Assembly (NCBI GenBank): GCA_030065125.1
Contig: JASJDM010000066.1
Span: 1-43,512, forward strand
Direction of reading: 5' to 3'
Source: Lysobacterales bacterium
GTDB lineage: Bacteria; Pseudomonadota; Gammaproteobacteria; Xanthomonadales; SZUA-38
Length of the DNA stretch: 43,512 bases
Positions 7,614-16,300 of this stretch are shown piece after piece. How positions within the stretch are numbered: position 1 is the stretch's first letter; each line of letters begins with the position of its first letter. The position numbers and the translations under genes are program-made. The notes beneath the pieces are model-generated. The model made no database searches, was not told the DNA's origin, and saw only the letters and a program-made list of their open reading frames with translations.

Positions 7614-7925
7614 GTCTTCTTCCTGATTGAAGAGGGATTTGCCGATAATGATGCAAAAACCCTTTCCTCCATCTACGGATACTATCAGAAGTCAATTTCT
7701 CCCGATAGCGCAATTTTTGTCACAGATCGCCGGTTTTTCGCCGCTGGTCAGGAGTTTAGGGCGAATAACCCGCGCCCGGGAGCGGACCAGGGCCCGGAAA
7801 TTCCTCTGTTTTGAGGGCCAGGGGACAAAAAAATTCAAATCCTGTGTAACCAAAACGCTGTTTTGCCCGTCTAATTTAATAACGGACGGCGAAGCGTTCA
7901 CTTGAGACTGGCACCTGAGACTGGC
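7614..7925. other. Gap with lower GC, no gene called
   Basis: These 312 bases lie between two divergent genes and are richer in A and T than their surroundings, especially 7640-7740 and 7820-7890. They must hold the promoter of the barrel gene and possibly that of the small protein at 7926. A 92-codon plus-strand frame (7627-7905) is open but lacks a ribosome site and protein-like composition. I see no convincing hairpin or RNA gene. Confidence 0.5.
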
Positions 7926-8114
7926 ATGAATATCCAAGAAAACCTGTTGACATTAATCCGGGCGGCGAGCTTTGCCGTACTGTCTGTGGGCCTGCTCGGT
8001 ACCGGACTGGGCCTGACCACTTACACGGTGGAAAAAGCCAACGAACTGGTGTTTTCCAGCCCAGTGGTGGTTGAATCACCGGTCACTGACCCGGCCCACT
8101 GCCCCGTTGAATAG
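7926..8114 (+). CDS. Small single-pass membrane protein, hypothetical
   Basis: This is a 62-residue product if the ATG at 7926 is used; a TTG at 7902 in the same frame would add eight residues. One hydrophobic segment at about 10-32 (IRAASFAVLSVGLLGTGLGL) could be a transmembrane helix or uncleaved signal. It is followed by a short polar tail ending DPAHCPVE. The ribosome site is weak for both starts. It is a plausible small membrane protein, convergent with hslO, but no family is recognised and it may not be expressed. Confidence 0.45.
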   Translation: MNIQENLLTLIRAASFAVLSVGLLGTGLGLTTYTVEKANELVFSSPVVVESPVTDPAHCPVE

Positions 8115-8138
8115 GATCCCGGCCCGGAACGCTCCGGG

Positions 8139-8984
8139 CTAACTGGCCTGGCCGGCAAACAGGTGGTCGATATCCACCGCGTCAAAGCCGTACCGCTCGT
8201 TACAGAATTCACAGTCCACGGTGACTTCCCGATGCTGCCGCAGATCGTCGGTCAGGGCATCGCGGCCCAGGACCCGCAGCACTTCTACCACCTTGTCCCG
8301 GGAGCACTGGCAGGCGAACTCCAGCGGCACGCTGCCGCCGTCCAGAATGGTGTGTTCCGGAAACAGGCGTCCCAGCAGGGGCAGTGCCTCCAGAGACAGC
8401 AGTTCCTCGAGGGTGAGCGTACCGGCCAGGGCGCACAATTCTTCCCAGGATTCAGGGTACTCGTGGTGACCCGGCAGGCGCTGAATCAGCAACCCGGCCG
8501 CCTTCTCGTGGTCTGCGACCAGCCAGATGCCGGTCGCCAGCTGCTCCGACCGCCTGAAGTAACCCTCGAGCGCTGCGGCCAGGGTGTTGCCCTCCAGCGG
8601 CACGATGCCCTGGTAGTTCTGGTCAGTCTGGGTGCCGTCGATGGATATGACCAGGGTGGAGGCTCGGGTGAGAGCGGAGAAGTCCTCGGATCCAGATAAC
8701 TCGGCCGGGCAGCGGGCAATGCCGCGCTGGCCGCCGTCGCTGGCGCATTGGGCCAGCAGGAGCTTCAGGGGGCCTTCTCCCTGGAGCTGCAATCCGACCC
8801 GGGCCCGGATCTTCAGGTCGCTGGACAACAGTGCCGACGCCGCCAGCGCCTGGCCCAGCAGTTCCTGGGCGGGCATGGGAACCGGGTTGCGGTGACGAAC
8901 CGCCAGCCAGGTCTGGTTGAGCCGGGCAACGGCACCGCGGACCGGCAACCCCTGGAACGAGAACCGCTGCAGCAGGTCGCTCAA
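8139..8984 (-). CDS. hslO: Hsp33, redox-regulated holdase chaperone
   Basis: This 281-residue protein has the Hsp33 N-terminal domain (starting LLQRFSFQGLPVRGAVARL) and the C-terminal redox switch. Four zinc-binding cysteines occur as CQC (225, 227) and CEFC (258, 261), the same spacing as in Escherichia coli. Oxidation releases zinc, unfolds the linker and activates the chaperone against aggregation in the cytoplasm. The start is an unusual TTG, overlapping the upstream lipoprotein stop as TTGA (8981-8984), so its translation probably depends on coupling. It is the last gene of a run that begins with a peptide-type ABC substrate-binding protein, an unusual neighbourhood for hslO. Confidence 0.96.
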   Translation of the reverse strand: MSDLLQRFSFQGLPVRGAVARLNQTWLAVRHRNPVPMPAQELLGQALAASALLSSDLKIRARVGLQLQGEGPLKLLLAQCASDGGQRGIARCPAELSGSEDFSALTRASTLVISIDGTQTDQNYQGIVPLEGNTLAAALEGYFRRSEQLATGIWLVADHEKAAGLLIQRLPGHHEYPESWEELCALAGTLTLEELLSLEALPLLGRLFPEHTILDGGSVPLEFACQCSRDKVVEVLRVLGRDALTDDLRQHREVTVDCEFCNERYGFDAVDIDHLFAGQAS

Positions 8985-9448
8985 CGGTAGCTGGCCGGTT
9001 TTCCGGGTGTCGGGCTGATGAATCCGCCCGATTCCACCGGCATGCGCCCCTGACCGTCGCTGTGGACCAGTTCACCATTGATGCTGTAGGGCAGCTGGCT
9101 CCGACCACCCCGGTCCAGCACCTGGAATGCGGCCGCCACGGCCGGCGTCATGGCGGCGCTGAATTCCAGCACCTCGCTGCCCAGGGCAGGAATGTCGTAG
9201 GACACGTCGGGCTCGAAGGTGCCCAGCTCATTGCCGTCAATCTCAAAGGCAAATCTCAGCTGGTCGGCCGGCAGTTTGCGGGCGGCCGTATTGGCCAGCC
9301 GCAGCCGCACGTCCATGCTGGACCTGGCCTGGTTCAACTGGATTTCGACCACGCTGAGCTGGGGTGGCTCCAGCCGCGGTGCGTTGCCGGAACAGGCAGC
9401 CAGGGCCAGGGCGATGGGTGCAAGGAATGTCAGCAAAGGCTTTAACAC
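8981..9448 (-). CDS. LEA14-like (WHy domain) lipoprotein
   Basis: This 155-residue protein has a lipoprotein signal ending in a lipobox with Cys at 19 (LALAAC). A single domain of about 110 residues follows, with the pattern of LEA14/WHy proteins: early strand LSVVEIQLNQARSSMDVRL, then N-x-A-A-R-K-L-P and a middle F-E-I-D-G-N strand. In plants and bacteria this domain is linked to desiccation and stress tolerance, though the molecular action is unclear. The start is GTG, 3 bp after the stop of the upstream permease. Its 3' end overlaps the hslO start by four bases. Confidence 0.82.
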   Translation of the reverse strand: MLKPLLTFLAPIALALAACSGNAPRLEPPQLSVVEIQLNQARSSMDVRLRLANTAARKLPADQLRFAFEIDGNELGTFEPDVSYDIPALGSEVLEFSAAMTPAVAAAFQVLDRGGRSQLPYSINGELVHSDGQGRMPVESGGFISPTPGKPASYR

Positions 9449-9451
9449 AGT

Positions 9452-10345
9452 TCAGGTTCCATGTGAGGGTTCAGCCGGTGAGGGCTCAGCCGGCCCGGGA
9501 TCTGCCGGATGGGAAAACCGGGGATCCAGTGCGTCCTGCATGGCGTCTGCCAGCAGATTCAGCGCCATTACCAGCAGGAACAGGCTGATGGAGGCCACCA
9601 GGAAATTGCTGAAATGCCCGGCCAGCAGATCGGAGGTCGACTCGGCAATCATCAGGCCCCAGCTTACCCCATCCTGGATGCCCAGTCCGAGAAAACTGAG
9701 GACCACTTCGGCCTTGACCGCACCCACGAAAGTGATGGTGAACTGAATCAGCAGCAGGTGCGAGGTGTTGGGCAGGATGTGGCGCGACAGAATGGCCGAT
9801 TGACCGACACCCAGGGTGCGGGCCGCTTCAACAAAGGGCATCTGTCGCAGCCGGATGGTTTCGGCCCGCACCAGCCGGGCGGTGGTGGTCCAGAAGGCCA
9901 GGGTCATGGCCAGGTACATGGCCAGGTTGTGGCCCTGCATGGCAAAGGCCAGGGCGGCGACCAGCAGGTAAAACGGGATGGATTCTATGACTCCCATCAG
10001 CCAGCCGATCAGGCCATCACCAGCGCGCTGGTGAAAGTATCCCGCCAGCGATCCGAATACTGCGCCCAGCAGGGTGGCCCCCAGCGCCACCGACACACCC
10101 ACCTGGAAAGCCACGCCGGTGCCGAACACCGCGCGCTGAAAGATGTCCTGGCCGATAGCGTTGGTGCCAAACCAGTGTTCGGCGCTGAAGCCTCCGCGAA
10201 GCAGGCTGGACGTATCGCTCCAGCCGCCGCCGATCAGGCCCAGCCAGCTGCCGCAGGCCACGCCGAAAAACAGCATGATCAGCACCAGGGCAGCCAGAGT
10301 GACCGGGTCCTGACGCACGCGTTCCCACCAGCGCTGCCACATCAT
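9452..10345 (-). CDS. Peptide-type ABC transporter permease (OppC/DppC family)
   Basis: This 297-residue inner-membrane protein has about six transmembrane helices. The first is at about 15-37, preceded by a basic-aromatic N-terminus (WQRWWERVRQDP) typical of OppC/DppC. The coupling-loop region contains EAARTLGVGQSAILSRHILPN, the EAA motif that contacts the ATPase. It pairs with the OppB-type permease upstream to form the channel of a peptide, nickel or microcin-type importer. Only four bases separate it from the upstream gene. The C-terminus ends in a short Pro/Glu/Ser tail (PGPAEPSPAEPS) that looks low-complexity. Confidence 0.93.
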   Translation of the reverse strand: MMWQRWWERVRQDPVTLAALVLIMLFFGVACGSWLGLIGGGWSDTSSLLRGGFSAEHWFGTNAIGQDIFQRAVFGTGVAFQVGVSVALGATLLGAVFGSLAGYFHQRAGDGLIGWLMGVIESIPFYLLVAALAFAMQGHNLAMYLAMTLAFWTTTARLVRAETIRLRQMPFVEAARTLGVGQSAILSRHILPNTSHLLLIQFTITFVGAVKAEVVLSFLGLGIQDGVSWGLMIAESTSDLLAGHFSNFLVASISLFLLVMALNLLADAMQDALDPRFSHPADPGPAEPSPAEPSHGT

Positions 10346-10349
10346 CGGT

Positions 10350-11300
10350 TCAACCCCGCAGCCTGGGATCTACAACCCGGTACAGCCGGTCCACCGACAG
10401 CATGACCACGGCCAGGGCCAGTGAGGACAGCGCGATGACCGCCTTGAGTACCGGCTGGTCCCCCGAGGTAATGGCGTCGAAGGTGGATTTTCCCACTCCG
10501 GGAATGCCGAAGTAGCTTTCCAGCAGCAGGCTGCCCCCCACCAGGATGGCGGGCACCGAGTACAGCACGCGGGTCAGCACCGGCAGCAGACTGTTGGGCA
10601 GGATCACGCGAAAAAAGGTGCGGGTCCTGGAGTAGCCGAAAGCCCTGGCGGCCTTGACGTAATCCTGCCCTATCTGCTCAACGAATACCGCCCGGTAGAA
10701 GCGGGTGTTGTAGCCGCTGGACACGAACAGGATGGTCAGGGTCGGCACTGCCACGTGGCTCAGGTACTGGGCCGGGGTAGCCCATTGCCAGCCCCGGGCC
10801 GGGAACCAGTTCAGTCCGTAGCTGGAGGCGAAGACCAGCTGGAACGCGATCATTACCACGATGAAGCTGATGCTCATGCCGGTTCCGGACACCACCGCGA
10901 TCAGCCGGTCGGTCCAGCGGCCGCGCCCGTAGGCGGCGACAGCGCCCAGCCCCATGGCCAGGATGTGGCCGAGGATGAATCCCGGCAGCAGCAGGGCGGC
11001 GGATACCGGCAGGGTGCGGGCCAGCAGCGCGGTGACGCGTTCGCCGCTGGAGTCGGAGTAGCCAAAGTCGAATGTTGCCAGTTCCTGGAGATACTGGAGG
11101 TACCGAACCGGCAGTGGCTGGTCGTATCCAAGCTGTTGGCGAATCTGTTGGATCTGCTCCGCTGTGGGATTTTTACCGGCCAGCTGGTAGCTCAGGTCCG
11201 GCGCAAAATAGACCATCAGCAGGAAGCCCAGGAAGGTCACCCCCAGCACCAGGGCAACGGCCTGCAGCAGTCCATGCCGGACCAGGCCCGAAGTGTTCAC
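10350..11300 (-). CDS. Peptide-type ABC transporter permease (OppB/DppB family)
   Basis: This 316-residue inner-membrane protein begins with a first helix (VALVLGVTFLGFLLMVY) and a periplasmic loop with the family pattern QIQQIRQQLGYDQPLPVRYLQYL. It then has five more helices. The EAA-type coupling segment includes VKAARAFGYSRTRTFFRVILPN. It ends with VDRLYRVVDPRLRG, the usual OppB C-terminus. The start codon is GTG with a weak ribosome site. It lies between the substrate-binding lipoprotein and the OppC-type permease and shares their operon. Confidence 0.94.
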   Translation of the reverse strand: MNTSGLVRHGLLQAVALVLGVTFLGFLLMVYFAPDLSYQLAGKNPTAEQIQQIRQQLGYDQPLPVRYLQYLQELATFDFGYSDSSGERVTALLARTLPVSAALLLPGFILGHILAMGLGAVAAYGRGRWTDRLIAVVSGTGMSISFIVVMIAFQLVFASSYGLNWFPARGWQWATPAQYLSHVAVPTLTILFVSSGYNTRFYRAVFVEQIGQDYVKAARAFGYSRTRTFFRVILPNSLLPVLTRVLYSVPAILVGGSLLLESYFGIPGVGKSTFDAITSGDQPVLKAVIALSSLALAVVMLSVDRLYRVVDPRLRG

Positions 11301-11331
11301 GGGTCAGGGCTCACGGGGCGGCGGCATGCCG

Positions 11332-13134
11332 TCAGGGTGTCTCCACCACGTCGACAAATCGCAGGAAGTAGCCGCCGACCAGTTCCCGGTCCGGAACGCC
11401 GATGACGTCCCTGTGGGTCAGGTAAGCCCGCACGCGGGTGACGCCGGCGATGGAAACGCAATCATCGATCAGCATCTGGTTGAGCTGGCGGTAAATGGCA
11501 GTTCGCTCCGGCGATGGCTGCATGGCAGCGGCCTGCTCAAACAACCGGTCATATTCGGGATTGGCGTAGTTGGTGACGTTATTGCCCGGCGCCCTGTTGG
11601 GGCCGTAGAACAGCGCAAGGACGTTTTCTGCATCCGGATAATCCATCGTCCACCCATACACCCAGATCTGTAATTCCCGGTTGCTGGCGGCGCGGGACAC
11701 ATCGGGAAAGGTGGCAAACACCCGTCGCGTGATCTTGTCGTCGGGATATCCCACCGCGGACATCTGCCCACGGAACTGCTCGAATCCGCGCTGCTGCGCA
11801 ACGCCCGAATTGTAGGTGTATTCCAGCACCGGCAGATTTTCGGCGGACCCCAACCGCTGCAGGATCTGCCGCGCGCCCTCAGGGTCATGGGTAACCGATG
11901 AGCGGTCTGCGTCGGGGTCGAACTCCGGCACTGCCGGGGGAATCACCCCAGGGTAGATCTGGGCGATTCCGCCGTAGAACACCTGGTTTCGCTGATCCCA
12001 GTCAAAAGCCTTGCGCAGGGCACAGCGAAGGTCCCGGTTCCGCAGGTTGGCTTCCGGGTCGGGCTGGTAGCCGATGCCGGGATCGTCCAGGTTGAACACG
12101 ATCTGGGTCACGCCAAATTCCGGGGTCACGTGCAAATGGTATTGCTGCTCCAGGTCGGGCTTCAGCCGAGGTGGCGAGCGGCTGGCCAGGGCCTGGTCGA
12201 ACAGGTCCGGTGGCAACCGGACGTACTGTATTTCGTTGCCAGCGGTGAACGACACCCAGCCGGACGCACCGTCAACGACAAAATCGACAACGGCCCGGTC
12301 TACCAGGGGCATCTCCCTGCCGTCCACGGACTCCAGGCCCAGCCCGGCATGGCGGAGGGGATCGAAACCCTCGGCGGCAAGGTCGATCTTTTCCCGGCGA
12401 TACTCGGGATTTCTTTCCAGTTCCGCCCGGGTCGTGTCCATGCTGATCAGCCGGAATGGCCCGGATCCCACCGGTGCCGTGCCAAATTCGCGGCCCCGGG
12501 CTTCCACCACTTCCCGCGGCACCAGGGCGGAGTGGGCCGTGGTCAGAGTGTAGACAAACTGCGGAAACGGCCGGGTCAGCCGAACCTCCACGGTATAGCG
12601 GTCCAATGCCCGCAGACCGGTTACCGGCTGGTCGTAGTCCGAACCCTGGGCCTGCCATTCCGCCATGCCCTGGATGCGGTCACGCCACAGCCAGCTGCCC
12701 CGGGAGCGAACCTCCGGATCAAAATGACGCTTAAGGGAGTACACAAGGTCTTCGGCGGAAACTTCCCTCCCAACGCCCTGGTCGAAAGCTGGATCGTGCT
12801 GGAAACGCACACCCTGTTTCAGGGTGATGGTGTAGGTCAGCCCGTCGGCGGAAACCACGGGCGGTCCAGCCGCCAGGTTTTCCGTGATCTCGTATGGGCG
12901 CGCCAGGTACCTGTAGCGGTAAAGGGTGTCGAACAGGTTGACGACCAGGAAGCCGGCGTACACGTTGCTGGCGTGTGCCGGATCCAGTCCGGTAGGCGTA
13001 CCGTCCATGGAGTGGCGGTAGGTTTTCTGCGGTTCGGGGCCGGGTTCCGGCTCTGAAGAACAGCCGCCCAGAGCCAGCAGGGCTGCGAAAAATACGGTCA
13101 GAAATACAAGCTGCGGCACAGCGATGACCCTCAT
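11332..13134 (-). CDS. Peptide-type ABC transporter substrate-binding lipoprotein (SBP family 5)
   Basis: This 600-residue lipoprotein has a signal peptide and lipobox Cys at 25 (ALLALGGC). The mature part has the family 5 pattern: opening SMDGTPTGLDPAHASN, then LAAGPPVVSADGLTYTITLKQGVRF and a C-terminal WTMDYPDAENVLALFYGPN. It would bind a peptide or similar solute in the periplasm and deliver it to the permeases encoded just downstream. I chose the ATG at 13134 because it sits directly before the lipoprotein signal; an open frame continues upstream to a TTG at 13311 but reads as non-protein sequence. The gene diverges from gltB. No ATP-binding subunit is encoded nearby. Confidence 0.93.
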   Translation of the reverse strand: MRVIAVPQLVFLTVFFAALLALGGCSSEPEPGPEPQKTYRHSMDGTPTGLDPAHASNVYAGFLVVNLFDTLYRYRYLARPYEITENLAAGPPVVSADGLTYTITLKQGVRFQHDPAFDQGVGREVSAEDLVYSLKRHFDPEVRSRGSWLWRDRIQGMAEWQAQGSDYDQPVTGLRALDRYTVEVRLTRPFPQFVYTLTTAHSALVPREVVEARGREFGTAPVGSGPFRLISMDTTRAELERNPEYRREKIDLAAEGFDPLRHAGLGLESVDGREMPLVDRAVVDFVVDGASGWVSFTAGNEIQYVRLPPDLFDQALASRSPPRLKPDLEQQYHLHVTPEFGVTQIVFNLDDPGIGYQPDPEANLRNRDLRCALRKAFDWDQRNQVFYGGIAQIYPGVIPPAVPEFDPDADRSSVTHDPEGARQILQRLGSAENLPVLEYTYNSGVAQQRGFEQFRGQMSAVGYPDDKITRRVFATFPDVSRAASNRELQIWVYGWTMDYPDAENVLALFYGPNRAPGNNVTNYANPEYDRLFEQAAAMQPSPERTAIYRQLNQMLIDDCVSIAGVTRVRAYLTHRDVIGVPDRELVGGYFLRFVDVVETP

Positions 13135-13278
13135 GGATTTCAATGGAAATCTCCGTTCCCTCTGGGGCAAGCCTACCGCATTGAGATTTCCGCTGTAAGG
13201 GCCTGGATTCGGGTCTGGAGATTTTCGGTGGTTCATGGGACACCGCCGGGAAAGATCGAGTAATATGGAAAATCGTCT

Positions 13279-13294
13279 GTGTCCCGCCGGACAC
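13279..13294. promoter_or_regulatory. Palindrome in the divergent gap before gltB
   Basis: GTGTCC, CGCC, GGACAC form a perfect 6-bp inverted repeat about 90 bp before gltB. A half-similar sequence (GGGACACCGCCGGG) occurs about 40 bp to the left. This may be an operator shared by gltB and the divergent transporter operon. No regulator can be named. Confidence 0.35.
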
Positions 13295-13384
13295 CTATTG
13301 ACGCTCCACAACGCAGGTTTGGCGTTTTCAATGACAAAGCGCTTGCGTTGTGTCCCTTAATGTGGGAAATGTGGAGTTTTTGCA

Positions 13385-16300
13385 GTGCACAAAACCATGA
13401 CACAGCTTCAGCCCAGGGACCCCCGCGACAGCTGCGGGTTTGGATTGATCGCCCAGGTGGACGGCGATGCCAGCCACTGGGTGGTGGACACCGCCATTAC
13501 TGCCCTGTCGCGGCTCACCCATCGCGGCGCCGTGGCCTCGGACGGGCAATCCGGCGACGGCTGCGGCCTGCTGATGCAGTTCCCCACCCGGTTCCTGGAG
13601 CAGGCGGGTGCCCAGGCTGGTATCCGCCTGGCCCCTCAGTTCGCCGCGGGCATGGTGTTCATGCACCCCGAAGAGCATATCCGCAACCGCAGTAAGAAAC
13701 TGCTGGCCGATGCCCTGAAGCAGGTGTCCCTGTCCATTGCCGGCTGGCGCGAGGTGCCCATCGATGTGGACGCCATCGGGCCCCAGGCCCAGCGCTGCAT
13801 GCCGCGTATCGAGCAGGTGTTCGTCAACTCGCCGCCAGGCTGGAATCCCCACGACCTGGAACGGCAGCTGTTCGTGGCGCGCCACCGCGCCGGTGAAGCC
13901 AACCTGAGGTTTCCCGACCCCGATCCGTTCTGGTACGTGGCCAGCCTGTCCAACCTGGTCATGGTGTACAAGGGCCTGATCTGTCCGGACCGCCTGGCCG
14001 ACTTTTACACTGATCTGAAAGATGAGTGCATGCAGTCAGCCATCTGCGTGTTTCATCAGCGCTTTTCCACCAACACGCTCCCCAACTGGAAGTACGCCCA
14101 GCCGTTTCGATTCCTGGCTCACAATGGCGAAATCAACAGTATCGCCGCCAATCGCAGCTGGGCCGCGACCCGGGCGGCCAAGCTGAAAACGCCGCTGCTG
14201 CCGGCGCTGGAAAGCTTTGAATACCTGGTCAACCAGACCGGCTCCGATTCCTCTTCTCTGGATAACATGCTGGAAGTGCTGCTGGCGGGTGGCATGGACG
14301 TGTTTCGAGCCATGCGGCTGCTGATGCCGCCTGCCTGGGAAAACCGCAAGGATATGGACCCTGATCTGCGGGCGTTTTTTGAGTTCAACTCTACGCACAT
14401 GGAGCCCTGGGACGGCCCCGCCGGCGTGGTCATGACCGACGGCCGCACCGCCGCCTGTACCCTGGACCGCAATGGCCTGCGGCCCGCCCGCTACGTGCTG
14501 ACCCGCAACAAGGTGCTGACCATTGCCTCTGAGGTGGGCGTATGGGATTACGCACCCGAGGACGTCATTGAAAAAGGCCGGCTGGGTCCGGGCGAAATGC
14601 TGGCGGTGGATATCGACCAGGCCCGCATCTGGCGACCCAAGGCCATCGACGATCACCTCAAGTCCCGCCACCCGTATCGGGAGTGGTTGTCCGAAAACGT
14701 CATCACCATCCATAACAACGACGAGCAGGAGATGGCCGCAGCCGACCGCTTCATGCGCACCGACTACGGCCGCCTATTGACCTTCGAAAAACTGTTCGGG
14801 GTCACCATCGAGGAGAAAAACCAGATCCTCAAGCCCCTGGCCAAGGACTCCGCCGAGGCTGTGGGGTCCATGGGGGACGACACTCCTATTGCCGTGCTGT
14901 CGCGCCAGACCCGCAGCGTCTACGATTATTTTCGCCAGCAGTTTGCCCAGGTGACCAACCCGCCCATCGACCCCCTGCGGGAGTCGGCGGCCATGTCGCT
15001 GGGGACCAGCTTCGGCCGTGACCACAACGTGTTCAGCGAAACCACCACCCACGCCCACCGGGCTCTGGTGCCCTGGCCGGTGCTGAACTACGTCAAGTAC
15101 CAGCAGATTCTCAACCTGGATCAGAACCATTACCGCAACCTCACCCTGTCGCTGAACGTGGACCATGCCGCCGAGTGGAAATCCGCACTGGAGGCGCTGT
15201 GTGAACAGGCGGTCCAGGCGGTGCGCGAAGGCGTGGTGATCCTGGTTCTGACCGACCGGGACATCGATCCTCGCCGGCTGCCGCTGCCGGCGCCCCTGGC
15301 CGTGGGTGCGGTACACCAGGCCCTGATACGGGAGCGGCTGCGCTGCGACTGCAATATCATCCTGGAAACCGCCACCGCCCGGGACCCGCATCACTTTGCG
15401 GTGCTGATGGGACTGGGCACCACCGCGGTGTATCCGTACCTCGCTTACCAGATGCTGAACGAACTGCACAAGGAGGGCCGCCTGGAAGGGGACCTGCTGC
15501 AGCTGCGCAAACAGTACCGTCGTGGCATTCGCAAGGGCATGCTCAAGATTCTCAGCAAAATGGGTATCTCCACCATCGCCAGCTATCGCGGCGCGCAGCT
15601 GTTCGAAGCCGTCGGCATCAGCCGCGAGATCACCGACCTGTGCTGCCCGGGAGCACCCAGCCGCATCGGCGGATCGGACTTTGCCGACCTCAAGGCGGAT
15701 CAGGAAATCCAGTCGCTGGCCGCCTGGAGCACGGCCCGGCCGTCCCGGGGTGGTCTGCTCAAGTACGTTCACGGCGGAGAATTCCACGCCTACAACCCGG
15801 ACGTGGTGACACTGATGCACGCGGCCGTGGGCAGCGGGGAATACGCCGACTACGAAAAATACCGGGACGCGGTGAACTATCGCCCGATTTCCTCGCTGCG
15901 TGACATGCTGCAGCTGCGCAGCGGCGATAAGTCTGTGGAGGCCGACCAGGTCGAGACGGTGGAACAGATCGTCTGGCGGTTCGACTCCGCCGCCATGTCC
16001 GTGGGCGCGCTGTCGCCCGAGGCCCATCAGACCCTGGCCGAGGCCATGAACGCCCTGGGCGGTCGCTCCAATTCCGGAGAAGGCGGCGAAGACCCCCAGC
16101 GTTACGGCACCAACCGGCGCTCCCGCATCAAGCAGGTGGCATCGGGCCGGTTCGGCGTGACCGCGCCGTACCTGATCGATGCCGACGTGCTGCAGATCAA
16201 GGTGGCCCAGGGCGCCAAGCCCGGGGAGGGCGGGCAGCTGCCCGGCCACAAGGTGACCCCGGAGATCGCTGCGCTGCGGTTTTCACGGCCCGGCGTGACC

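Noticed and set aside
7627..7905. 92-codon plus-strand frame in the AT-rich gap
   Set aside because: It has no ribosome site, no domain and no plausible signal or membrane pattern.
13135..13311. Upstream extension of the substrate-binding protein to a TTG
   Set aside because: It would bury the lipoprotein signal peptide 60 residues inside the protein.
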